From contig CP136067.1 in the NCBI GenBank assembly GCA_032622095.1, positions 134,667,990 through 134,731,989 of the forward strand: a DNA stretch of 64,000 nt. The letters run 5' to 3'. The notes beneath the pieces are model-generated. The model ran no database searches. It was not told where the DNA came from and saw only the letters and a list, made by a program, of their open reading frames with translations. Position numbers and translations under genes: made by a program. Positions 11,126 through 22,011 of this stretch are shown in pieces (position 1 is the stretch's first letter; every line of letters starts with the position of its first letter). Source of the DNA: Siphonodentalium dalli. Taxonomy: Eukaryota; Mollusca; Scaphopoda; Gadilida; Siphonodentaliidae.

Positions 11126-12830
11126 GAATTGAAACTTTTACCTTTCTTGACAGCATGAATAGCGATGCATTCCTTGCGTTTTGCCTAGGAGGGTGTATCC
11201 CAATGCAAATTGAACTGATTTGTGATGAATATCGTCTTTTCAAGCGATGTGTGAGGTTTATTTTCATCCTGTGTTCTGACTAAGTTTTATGATATCGGAT
11301 ACTTCACTATATATTTGTCTTAAACATCTTGTCTTGCAGTATATCATTCCCACAATGAATTTCTCAAGTTAAATTATATTGCATGTGTATATATGTCTTC
11401 ATGTAACTTTTGTATATATATATATTGTACCATAATGGTCTCCATATTTGGAGGAATAAACATATCTCTCTCTCTCAACTGCTACAGTTACAAACTCTTG
11501 AATCCGCGACCGAACGGCAAATACAACGTGGTGCCAATGGACAATTGTTTTGTCCAGCAGGTACGAGTACTAGTACGATATCATCATGTACTAGTACGAC
11601 AACATGATGTCAACATCGCATTCATGATCTCATCGGGCCACGATTCCTCCACTTACGTCAGCTGTCATATACGATTGTATCATGGTCGTCTGAATGTTCA
11701 CTTATAGGCAGATATTAATAAATAATATAAATGTATTTTAATTATTTATCACTCACTGTTCAGAACTCGACAGAATTTAGTTTCACTGAAAGTTTCAGAA
11801 TGCCTGTGCGTGCAGGTTGCCAGTGAACACAGTCAGTGAGTGACAGCCTGTTGGAGTTTTTTTTTCATTTAGAAAAATGAATATGTAGGCATACTTCACA
11901 TTGTTGAGAACTGAGTATAATTTAAGTAATAGTACTGCAGAAAGTGCAGTATACGTGTTATCGAACACGAAATTATGCGAATTTTTACGGCAGAAATAGA
12001 AAGGTCAAGGTTTCCGGTCGCAGGGAAAGGTAATTTCCGGACACATTTGTTCGATACCTTTACCGGATTCCGGCTTCCATAATAGACTAAATAACTTTTG
12101 AAATTTGGATATATAGTTATTAGTTCCAACTACTAGTATAAAATAACATTACCAATTGATAATGAGTCGAGTGTAAATTCCAGGACTAACGCAATAGCCT
12201 ACTGTTTCGTCGAATTTACCTTCAATCAACATTCTGTACGAAGTATCTAATTACGTTCTTCGTATGTTTGCATACATATTCTCACCTTTACTAAAGATAT
12301 TCTTCTTGTATAACGGCTCAAATTCAGTGGTCTTGGTCCTTATTGGAGTCGAAACTGTGATCAACACCAACAAACCAATATGGCTACCATTCTGAGACAA
12401 CGTGTAGATAGAGTTTTATCAGTGCGCATGACCGTACTCGATACACATATCTGTTCAAGTGTTTACACATATATGTGTAAATATAGAAAAACATACACAA
12501 CATGTGTATACACATGTATACAATACTGTATAGATATTGGAGGTACACACCATGTGTCCAGTGCCAATGGCATTCTACCTACACAGTAGTTTGCAGAGAG
12601 TGTGTAAGAATACACTGCTTTGGTCTGCTGATAGTTGATTATTTATTTTTGTCTGGCCTAAACTGACACGACTCATATTGAATTGTCAATAACCAGAGTA
12701 CAGATGAGCACGCGTTCACTATCAGTAATCATATTGAGATCACAGTAAACTGCGACGCGTGACTTCTCACCGATCTGTATACAGATCTACAGCAATGTAA
12801 ATATACATTTAATAATGGACTTCCGATATC
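11126..12830. other. Unannotated sequence
   Basis: No supported gene. It contains short AC/TG-rich palindromes (for example around 12480-12540) and frames up to about 104 residues without recognisable motifs. Confidence 0.4.
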
Positions 12831-12837
12831 ACAATAT

Positions 12838-13035
12838 ACATTGAATTAATTAGCCAGGATAAATTCCATCATTTTAAGCAACACATATCAAAATCGCCCA
12901 GAAAGTCTCTTAAATCGCGAAATTTCGAGTTGGGACATTCACCTCAGTGAAGTACATTATCAAGGAATAGATTCTAACTAAGAAATTTATTCCCCGCGTT
13001 ATTTTTTGCGACTTTATAAGGTTCCTGTCAAATTT
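12838..13035 (-). mobile_element. Partial copy of the MITE at 20831-21165
   Basis: The sequence is a close reverse complement of 20831-21015: the same order of ATTAATTxxCCAGGATAAA, AAATTTCGAGTTGGGAC, GATTCTAACTAAGAAATTTA and TTCCCCGCGTTATTTTTT. Only one terminal half is preserved. Confidence 0.7.
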
Positions 13036-13384
13036 CAAGAAGTTCCCTTGTTTTGTTTTGGTGGAAAATGTATGCATTTTGCAACTTCTTTTGATGATTT
13101 TGATCTGTTAAAAAGGCATAAAGCTCTAGTTTTTTCATGTGATATACAAGATCTTCAACTCTTTATGTTGGGGTATAATGCGTCTACGACTCGTTGTGAA
13201 TCATATTTATCAAACTCGTTTCATAAAATATAATATCCCAACAAAGAGTTGGAGATCCTCTATATACATGTACATGAAAACCGTATGATAACTAAAACCC
13301 AAGTTTTATCATGCAGAACTTCAAATGAACTTTATATGTTTACATAACAATGGTTTTGACATGCAAAATCTCGTTAATGGAGAG

Positions 13385-13860
13385 TTATTGTCTTCGGGAG
13401 ATCACACAAGTCACAGGTCGCCACAGTTATCCGATGGTTTTTAAATTTGCAATATGGATTGCTCGAGTTCGAATACGAGTGAGGTCCGCTCATTTTTACA
13501 GGAGTTATGTTCCTTATCGACTTAGAATTTACCGATTATTTTGGTTTCCGGATGATAACTTTAGTTTTAGTTATCTGATTGTTTTCAAGTTTGGTATAAT
13601 GATGGGTTACTCACATGACATTACAGGTTAAGTTCGAATATGGGTGCGGTTCATCCATCTTTACCGGAGTTATGGTCCTTGTCTATTTAGAATTTCCGAT
13701 TATTTCTGTTTCCGGATGATAATAATAGTTCCAGTTATGCGTTTGTTTTCAAATTTGGTACATGTACATGTATATGGATGCATCACATGCAAACTCATGT
13801 CATGTTTGAATATGGGTTTGATTTCCGCATCAAAACTTTGGTTTTAGTTATCAGACGGTT
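13385..13860 (+). repeat. GAGTTATG/GTTTCCGGATGATAAC tandem module
   Basis: About 150-190 bp units repeat the order GTTCGAATATGGGT, GGAGTTATGxTCCTT, CGACTTAGAATTT, GGTTTCCGGATGATAA. The same module occurs at 17760-18070 and, diverged, at 44880-45700. It is non-coding here. Such modules resemble common molluscan repeats (recollection only). Confidence 0.7.
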
Positions 13861-13874
13861 TTCTTGTATATAGA

Positions 13875-14050
13875 CTCTAGTCTGTTCATGTGATATACAA
13901 GATCTCCAACTCTTTATGTTGGGATATTATATTTTATTAAACGCGTTTGATAAATTTGATTTACAACGAGTCGTAGACGCATTATACACCAATGGTTATA
14001 CCCCAACATAAAGAGTTGAAGATCTTGTATATCACATGAACAGACTAGAG
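13875..14050. mobile_element. 176-bp MITE with long inverted termini
   Basis: CTCTAGTCTGTTCATGTGAT at the left pairs with its reverse complement ending at 14050, and the pairing continues for roughly 50 bp through ACTCTTTATGTTGGG. A second copy, partly degraded, forms the left foldback arm (13113-13265). The target duplication is unresolved. Confidence 0.6.
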
Positions 14051-14110
14051 TTGTATGCCTTTTTAACAGATCAAAATCCTCAAAAGAAGTTGAAAAATGC
14101 ATACATTTAC

Positions 14111-15139
14111 AGCGCTGACTGAGACACTCCACAACGGGGCTGACAACGGAAATATAGACCCCCCAATTTGTCTCTTTGTTTTTGTGTCTATATATATATG
14201 TCCGTTAGTGCAACGAAGTTCAACGAACAAAGCAATCATTTTGTATTGTCTGGTTTTGGTGTCATATATAAGATAATGCACATCTGGCACATGATCTTTA
14301 ATGCTGCACCAGCGCATATCTCGTCATGAAAGGGTTGATATACCATACGAGTCTTCAGTTTTATCTGTATTTTGTTAACAAACTACCTATTTGTAGTCTT
14401 AATATTGGATTTTATAAAAAAAAAAATGGTGCAGTAATTGTGAGCCGGAAGAGAAAAGCCGTCTTTAAATAGAGACGACGAATCAATCTCACGCGTGTTA
14501 TCAATTATCGCACTGCATTACACCATAAACTAACGCATTTTAAAGATACCGAATTATCCGAATTAACGCTCGCAAATTACTATCTCCTTGGCTTCGGGGG
14601 TAAAAAATATTTGATTCAAGGCCAACAAAGCTCAGAGTGATCACATATCGATGTTTGACATCTATTATTTTTCACCACCCACAATTTTAAGTGGCCCAGT
14701 AAACATTCGATGAGAAGACCTCCTCTGACCAAATTGCGGATGAATATGAATAACTCTAAAATCAAGTGGCTTTTTTGTGTCAGATATTTGACAAAGCGGC
14801 AAAATTTCGTTGAATAAACGTTGACAAATAACAGGTTTTGGGGCAATTTTATACTATAGTTGAATGTGGTTAGCATTATTTTTGGGCAATTACTCGATTC
14901 TGATAACTGAAGCGGCATTTCAAAAAATATTTGTTGTTGGAATCTGATGATATGTGGACCATCGAATCGGATTGAGTATCTTTAATGTGGTGGTGGGAGC
15001 AGCTATAGAAAAGTGATTTCTATCTTCTCAACAAATGGCTTAATTTCATCAACAGTGAACGATATCTGCCTGCATTATTATTTTAACCCAATGACATGAT
15101 TTGTGACCCAATAGCAAAACCAAAATGAACTGATGTTAA
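14111..15139. other. Mixed unannotated sequence with dispersed-repeat pieces
   Basis: 14284-14337 (CATGATCTTTAATGCTGCAC...CATGAAAGGG) is repeated in inverted form at 28618-28673. 14575-14690 matches 2505-2610. No coding region is supported. Confidence 0.45.
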
Positions 15140-17594
15140 TGCGATGTGAAACCCTCTGTATGCTGTGGATATTTGTTTGGGAATAGAGAATACTCTTGCT
15201 CAAAGTGTTATACGTATTTTCATAAGTTGTATATTCAAATAGCATCACAAAACATGATTATTCCATTCATGGAATATAAGCAGTGATTCACCATGTCAAT
15301 TGTCATTTTGATAAGCGCGATTAATCCGTTCCATCAATAATGAAGTATTTATTTACAACTGCGTATACTTCAGACGTTATAATATGATACATGAACAACA
15401 TAAACACATTAGTTTGCAAAAAATAAAAGACGGCAATTGAGTTTTACATATTGATGTGTATCAATCAATCTAGTGGGTTGGACCAAGATCTTGAGGACAC
15501 CTGGCTATCATATCTCCATGAAGATACAGATGTTTCAAAGAAATTTCCAGGTGCTCATCTGTTCATGGTGCTACATATTGGCTAAATATTCTCAGTTCAA
15601 ACGAAATGTTGCTGCGCAAGTATATCAGCTACACGTGCCAGGCACAGAGCGAGATGTTGAGTTGTTGATGTCAGGCGATGAGTCTGTTCTAAAACCCTTT
15701 TCAGATGTCAGTATTGGAGGATCCTGAAAAGTCATGTGCTACTAACTGCGTTTTCTTTTATATTAGAAGAAGCTATATTTGACTGCACACTGTGACCAAC
15801 ATTTTTGAACAGGCCTTCCATATCTCTTGACATATTGTAACTTTGTTGTGGAAACTGTATTGAATAAAACAGACTCAATTGTGTTATAATATATATGCAA
15901 TCCTCTGACGGTTCGAGGTCTCTCAGTTTGCACGAATATATGTATCTCTTAAATAGAATGTTAAATATACGTTTAATGCTTCTTCTATGTATCTCTTTTT
16001 GATAGCTCATTGTGTGAATACCCTGATTGCCGTCCCCAAATAAATATGACAGTTGAGAAGATATAATTGTTCAAGTGACTTAAGTGGGTCATCATTTGTC
16101 GAGATTGTGAAATGTGAACGCCCAAAACTCCTTAAAATGATATCGAGATGGACGGATGACTGTATATAACTTATAGGTGGATATCTGAGAATAGCAATCT
16201 TATCAATGGTAGTGCATGTCCTCTCACTATTCGTGACCCAAACGACAACAAATGTGATTTAATTCGTATATCATTCCACTTTTGACATATTTAAACCACG
16301 CCCATTAGACTCGTGGATGCATCATTCACTGGAGATGATTATATATATATATACAAATTCGTATCAAATTTAAGGTCCCCATATCTCTCACCCATAGGGC
16401 ACCAATGTGGTGTATCTAAACCACACGATAAGATTCCTCGTATCACTGAGAAGAATATGTAGCAATCTGGTGGAAATCGGCGCTAAACATATTGTTATAA
16501 TTTTGTGTGTCCCTCTCACCTCTATACACCACTAACTCGAATGGCCCAACTTGTGACATTCTTAAACCACACAATTACACTACGGATATCATGAAGATGA
16601 TTGTTTATAAGTTTGGTGATAATCGGCGACTAAACAATTTTTGTTATCAAATTTGGTGCCCACCCCCTCTCCATCTCTCACCCAAACAGCACCACTATGG
16701 CGTCTTTAAATCACACGATTAGATTCCTCGTATCACGGATAAGAACGTGTATCAATTTTGGTGGAAATTGGCGCAAAAAATTGTGCATCAATTTTTGGTA
16801 CACTTCTCCCTTTCAATGCACCCCTGACTCGAATGAGGCCACATTTGACAGATTTAAGCCGCACCATTAGACTCCTCATACCATTGGGATGATTTTGTAT
16901 AAGTGTGGTGGCAATCGGCGACTAAACCAATTATTATCAAATTTAGTGCCCCCCCCAATATCTCATCCAAGCGACAATAAGTTGGGGTTGTTAAATCGCA
17001 CAATTAGATTCCTTGTATCATGAAGAAGAATGTATATCAATATGGTGGAAATCGGCGCTAAAATCAGTTTTATCAATTTTGGTGCCTCTCTCCCCTTCCG
17101 TTCATCCCTGACTCAAATGACACCACTTTTGACATATTTAAACCACACCGTTAGATTATTCATAACATGGGGATGATTATATGTAGGTTTCGTGGCAATC
17201 TGCGACAAAAAAATTCTGCCCCTCCCCCTTTTCTGCCCCTGGTCACTTTAGAAAATTCTAACCCCGACCATTATCTTTCTCGTAAAACGTTACCCCTAGT
17301 AGATCCCTTTGGTATCATCTAGATGCTAAAATTAGTTTTATCAAATTTGGTGCCCCTCTCCCCTTCTGTGCATCGCTGACTCGAACGACGCCATTTTCGA
17401 CATATTTAAACCACACTGTTAGATTCTTCATATCATGGGGATGATTATTTGTAAGTTTCGTGGCAATCGGCGACAAAAACAACGGCGTCACTTTAGAAAA
17501 TTCTAACCCCGACCATTATCTTTCTCGTAAAAAGTTATCCGTATTAGACCCCTTTGGTATCATCTAGATGGTCCCCTGTGAATTTCTATAGAAC

Positions 17595-17625
<31 letters not shown>

Positions 17626-17645
17626 TTCGCAAATATAGATATAGA
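15140..17645 (-). mobile_element. Helitron-like repeat, family C (copy 1)
   Basis: Direct, diverged match to 47372-49074 over most of its length: GTGAAACCCTCTGT, GAATAGAGAATACTCTTGCT, GACTGCACACTGTGACCA, and then repeated modules of ATTAGATTCCTCGTATCA and TGGTGGAAATCGGCGCTAAA. The right edge carries ACAGACAGACAG then ATTCGCAAATATAGATATAGA; read on the - strand this gives a TCTATATCTATATTTGCG start. The CTAG end seen in copy 2 is missing here. Classification as Helitron-like rests on copy 2 and on analogy with the two families at 29-37 kb. Confidence 0.55.
16285..17480. repeat. Tandem modules inside family C
   Basis: Units of about 160-230 bp repeat AAACCACAC.ATTAGA, TCATATCATGGGGATGATTA, TTTGGTGGCAATCGGCGAC and TTTGGTGCCCC. 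The units vary in length and include an internal direct duplication around 17040-17500 (shared TTAGAAAATTCTAACCCCGA near 17250 and 17490). Confidence 0.65.
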
Positions 17646-17694
17646 TACGGCAATTTATGTTGAACTAATGAAACGGAACATTTAGGGTTAATTC

Positions 17695-18090
17695 TGTTAT
17701 ACGCCCGTTTGAAAAAAGGGTCGTATTATGTAAATGGGTTGTCCGTCCGTCCGTCCGTCGTCCGCTTTTGGTTTCCGGATTATAACTTTAGATTGAATCG
17801 AGTGAACTGAACCAAATTTGGTATGTTAGTTTACAACACCAAAATACAGATCAAGTTCGAATATGGGTTTCGTCCGCATAATTTTGACTGAGTTATGTCC
17901 CTTTTTCGACTTTAGATTGTACCTGATTTGCGGTTTCCGGATGATAACTTTAGATTGAATCAAGTGAACTGAACCAAATTTGGTATATTAGTTTACCACC
18001 CCAAAATACAGATCAAGATCGTCCGCATGATTTTGACTGAGTTATGCCCCCTTTTCGACTTAGATTTTAATGATTGTTGATGTGGTTATT
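17695..18090 (+). repeat. ATACGCCCGTTTG repeat with two 160-bp modules
   Basis: Begins with ATACGCCCGTTTGAAAAAAG and a TCCGTCCGTCCGTCG run. Two consecutive modules (about 17765-17925 and 17930-18065) follow, each containing GGTTTCCGGATxATAACTTT, GTGAACTGAACCAAATTTGG and GACTGAGTTATG. Same family as 13385-13860 and 44880-45700. Confidence 0.75.
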
Positions 18091-18872
18091 TATCACTGGT
18101 AACAAGGTATATTAATTTCAACTTAAAATGTTTATAGTTTGAGGTTTATGATTGATAAAAAAAATTGGTATGTGAATTTTTCAGTCAAAAATACCACACT
18201 TGAAGTTAATGTGTTTTATTTTTGTTATTATTTCGTCTTAAGTCAAAGGTTTCAAATAAATGAATTAAACCTTGCCCCACTCTACTCCAGAAACGGAATA
18301 TGCATGAACTGACAATACGTACAACAAGTACTATCACTGATGTAATGAAAAGACTTCATGACTAAAGGTTCGACTGACCAAAAGTTGCATTTCCGATGGA
18401 CAGTTGTACAACTGTCGTATATTCGGTGAGAGGCAACGGACTAGATTTCCCGGACTATACTTTACTTTAAACTTATTTTATTTGTATATTATGCATGGTA
18501 CAGAAGGGATTGGGGACATGTTACAGAAACTTACTTATCCCGTCTCTCGATTTAAACAAAATGGCGTAGAAAAGAAACAAAATCATATAATTATATAGGT
18601 TAAACATATTTACGTTAAGAGGGAGTGCGTTAAGGAGGTTTGGGGTGGGAGATGCCAAAACCGGGTTCGTTGCTAATTTGCTTAAGGTGGTTATTATCAA
18701 ATACTTTGATCTAGTCGAATTCGAATCGATTTGTCGCAGTTATAATATATACCAGGATATATAGCTTCCCGGGATTAACTGTCTATTGCGTACTGCGGCA
18801 CTTGTATTTTTGCAAATACTTCCAAGGAAGTTACATGTAGATAGACATGTAGCTTCCTCTGGAAGCATTTGC
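18091..18872. other. Unannotated sequence
   Basis: No supported gene or repeat end. The longest frame (64 residues) lacks any motif. Confidence 0.4.
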
Positions 18873-18876
18873 TTAA

Positions 18877-19079
18877 CGCTTTCAGTGCCAAGTCCGATTT
18901 TTGTATGAACCCATATTTCCTTGATCATTTTTCAATTTTATTGATTATAATAATGTGATACATTGATGGAAAGAGTTGAGCTCTTTCCATCAATGTATCA
19001 CATTATTATAATCAATAAATTTGAAAAATGATCAAGGAAATATGGGTTGATACAAAAATCGGACTTGGCACTGAAATGG
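18877..19079. mobile_element. piggyBac-like palindromic MITE
   Basis: Near-perfect palindrome: arms of about 99 bp around a 5-base loop in GGAAAGAG-TTGAG-CTCTTTCC near 18969-18989. Ends are CGCTTTCAGTGCCAAG on the left and the reverse complement of CCATTTCAGTGCCAAG on the right. TTAA flanks both sides (18873-18876 and 19080-19083). A TTAA target and a CCCTTT-like terminus are typical of piggyBac elements; here the first bases have drifted. No coding capacity. Confidence 0.75.
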
Positions 19080-19083
19080 TTAA

Positions 19084-19689
19084 ATAAGTGGCGCACAGCG
19101 TTCATTAGAGGGTTTGGGTCGTTATGGTGGTACCGTGAGTGTTATTGATACAGAGTGTGGCTTTGGACAATTTTGAGGAACCTCGATACATGTAACTTCG
19201 GAGTGGACACCATGCATAACGGGACTATTACCATACACCACCAGGTATACATAAACAGATATATATATGTAATATTGATAATTTGAATTATCCCAAAACC
19301 TCACTCAACAAAGAGACTTTCCGACGATCCATATAGATTCTCATTCTGTTTACCTATATAAAGATGGCGGTATCTCTCGCCTGAAACCGTTGTAGCAACA
19401 GAAAACAAAATATTTTGTTCCTAATATATACCCATGGAACTGGAACTGGAACTGAAACTGTTAATATGTTTTAGATAATTTGAACAGTTCAAAAAATTCC
19501 TATGGAAAGATAGTACATCTTCGATCTGATAAATCGTCTGGATTGGCTCACAACCACGACAATACTCATTTGTGATATGCCCTAAGTACCAGATTCTAAA
19601 AAGTTTTATATATGACTATAGTCTGTACAAGTGCGTGGATCTGAAATACAAGCATCTATGCTATTACGTATAGTTATACTTGTTTTAGG
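19084..19689. other. Unannotated sequence
   Basis: Contains a short GGAACTGGAACTGGAACTGA hexamer run near 19436. Nothing else recognised. Confidence 0.4.
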
Positions 19690-19824
19690 GGGTAGCAGGA
19701 AGACAGCCCGATAGGGCTAAGCTACCCCCGACAATACACTGTTATAATTTATTATGTATTACTGCCACTGTATCATTCGTGTGTATTGTAAATAAACTAT
19801 CCTATCCTATCCTATCCTATCCTA
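19690..19824 (+). mobile_element. Probable 3' tail of a non-LTR retrotransposon or SINE
   Basis: GGGGTAGC...GCTACCCCC forms a short hairpin, followed by TGTATTGTAAATAAACTATC and a terminal pentamer array (TATCC)n to about 19823. A simple pentamer tail after a short 3' untranslated stretch is typical of several LINE clades. No coding part is attached, so this is a strongly 5'-truncated copy. Confidence 0.55.
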
Positions 19825-19825
19825 A

Positions 19826-20125
19826 GCAGAGGATGCTACCCACCTGAATCCGGAATACCTGTTATTAAACGAGGGGGTGAATACTGAATACCTGTTATTA
19901 ACAGAGGGGGTGAATACTGAATACATACCAGTTTACACAGAGGGTGAATACTGAATATGTATACCAGTTAACAGAGAGGGTGAATACTGAATACCAGTTT
20001 ATATAGAGGGTGAATACTGAATACCAGTTAACAGAGAGGTGAATACTGAATACCAGTTAACAGAGGGGGTGAATAATGCATACCAGTTAACAGAGGGGGT
20101 GATTACTGAATACAGGTTAAGAAAC
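19826..20125 (+). repeat. GGGGGTGAATACTGAATACC minisatellite
   Basis: About eight units of roughly 28-42 bp contain CAGTTAACAGAGGGGGTGAA and TACTGAATACCAG. The same motif appears on the other strand at 59800-59960 and 60125-60215, and a degenerate unit lies near 20670-20710. Confidence 0.85.
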
Positions 20126-20248
20126 AAGACCTATAATCGCTGAAGGACATATAAGTCACACTCCAATATTCTATATTTTCATCATTTTCTCAATAGTAAT
20201 CATTCTGGCAAACTGTACAACATTAAGAGAAAAGTCCTGATAGTTACA

Positions 20249-20277
20249 TATGTATCATATCATATCATATCATATCA
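20249..20277 (+). repeat. CATAT pentamer microsatellite
   Basis: Five to six consecutive copies of ATCAT/CATAT. Confidence 0.85.
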
Positions 20278-20830
20278 CACATATCTTGCAAAGCGCACAT
20301 ATCACCGAGGTTTCAAGGCGCTTGACAACATTAAAATAAATTCACAAATATGCAGTTCAGACATGCGATAATTAGGTAGCCCTCATTGAAAGCTGGTTCA
20401 TTAGATCCACGCCCAAATATTCAGAATAATATTCCGTGTTTAAATGAGTTTTCAAAAGACCTTTGAATTCTTCATGTCCAGGACAGTTGTTGCACGGTTA
20501 ATCTGTGAATGCCTCCCACGGGAAAATTAGCGTCCGATTAACAGAACGAGACCCGAAAATGTACAAAAAGCCAACAAGGACCATTCTAGACATGCGTCAA
20601 ATACAACATTTTGTCGTCATTATAGTCGCGTACCAGACTTGTATTTGAATCCCGAGTACCATATGCACTTATAAAAGACGGGGGTCTAAATAATGAATAC
20701 TGGCTAACAGCGGGTATGATATAGCCTGAAATGGCCTAACTCCCGCGTACCAAAGGGGTGTGTGATACACTGAAGGCATATACCCAATGGCTACATCACT
20801 ATACTAGATAATTCCATGAAACTCTACTCT

Positions 20831-21165
20831 GACAGGGAACCTCATAAAGTCGAAAAAATAACGCGGGGAATAAATTTCTTAGTTAGAATCTATTCCTTTG
20901 TATGTAGGTGAATGTCCCAACTCGAAATTTCACGATTGAAGTGACTTTGTGGGCGATTTTGCTAAGTGTTGCTTACAATTATGGAATTTATCCTGGGTAA
21001 TTAATTCAATGTTTAGTGTTATATCGGCTTACAAAATTCACAGAAAAGCATGCAATTACGAGTTGGGACCTTCACCTACAGTTTAGTCCATTGATAAGGA
21101 ACAGATAATCACAAAGAATTATTTTCCCCGCATTAATTTTTCGACTTTATTATAAGTTCCCTGTC
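20831..21165. mobile_element. 335-bp MITE with inverted termini of about 130 bp
   Basis: The left end GACAGGGAACCTCATAAAGT pairs with the right end ACTTTATTATAAGTTCCCTGTC. Inner words pair as well: AACGCGGGGAATAAATTTCT with AATTATTTTCCCCGCATT, and GTAGGTGAATGTCCCAACTC with GAGTTGGGACCTTCACCTAC. No target duplication could be identified. A half copy lies in inverse orientation at 12838-13035. Confidence 0.75.
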
Positions 21166-21330
21166 AAAACTTCAAAAAGTTCCCAGGTTTTGTACTTGTG
21201 GAATATGATCTCTATGTGCGTTAGACAGAGTAGAGAATCATGGCATGAAACAACATCATCTACAACACTGCTTCCTAGTATTTGAGCGTTTCCTTGAATT
21301 TTTGCAGCAGATATTGTCTGGCGGTTATAG

Positions 21331-21785
21331 GCGAATATTTGACTGTAAATATCCTGCAATTGCATCTGTGCCACAGCTAACTACGTGCGAAATGTAAACT
21401 ATGTAGTTCCAATAGTAGCGATGCTAGCGAATATTTGACTGTAAATATCCTGCAATTGCATCTGTGCCACAGCTAACTACGTGCGAAATGTAAACTATGT
21501 AGTTCCAATAGTAGCGATGCTAGCGAAATTTGACTGTAAATATCTTGCAATTGCATCTGCACCACAGCTAACTACATGCGAAGTGAAAACTATAGTTCCA
21601 ATAGTAGCGATGCTATCGAAATTTGACTGTAAATATCCTGCAATTGCATCTGTACCACAGCTAACTACATGCGAAGTGAAAACTATGTAGTTCCAATAGT
21701 AGCAATGCTATCGAAATTTGACTGTAAATATCCTGCAATTGCATCTGTACCACAGCTAACTGTAAATATCCTGCAATAACATCGC
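21331..21785 (+). repeat. Tandem array, 93-96 bp unit, about 4.7 copies
   Basis: Units start at 21331, 21427, 21523, 21616 and 21711. Each reads GCGAATATTTGACTGTAAAT, CCTGCAATTGCATCTGTGCC, ACAGCTAACTACGTGCGAA, then GTAGTTCCAATAGTAGCGAT. Copies are highly similar, implying recent amplification. One frame stays open across copies (about 69 residues), a by-product of the period being a multiple of three. Confidence 0.9.
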
Positions 21786-22011
21786 AAGAATCAGTCACAC
21801 AGTTAGTTTAAGGCAACGTGTCAGTGGCACCGTTACTTGTGTGACTGCCGAAATGTTGCCTCACATGTCGCTAGATTTGGTTTATTTGCATGGTATATGC
21901 ATGTTGCCGTTCACATTCTTGCACCATATGGATTTCTAGTAGAAAATGTCTTCAAACAATGCCGTGCAAACTTGCCAGTGCATGCACGCACCTTTAATGA
22001 TATGTACACAA

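Larger units (their letters stand above)
13055..14110. repeat. Foldback structure with arms of about 210-240 bp
   Basis: The left arm (about 13055-13265) and the right arm (about 13870-14110) are reverse complements with scattered differences. Shared words include TTTTGATCTGTTAAAAAGGC, CATGTGATATACAAGATCTT and CTACGACTCGTTGT. The region between the arms (13385-13860) holds two units of the GAGTTATG tandem module listed separately. The right arm contains a complete smaller palindromic element (13875-14050). Confidence 0.75.

Noticed and set aside
14284-14337. Terminus of a second piggyBac-like element (AACCCTTTCATGACG seen here inverted and at 28618)
   Set aside because: The segment is shared between two loci, but no TTAA flank or partner end could be found at either.
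21331-21785. CRISPR-like array
   Set aside because: The units are contiguous with no unique spacers, and the sequence is eukaryotic.
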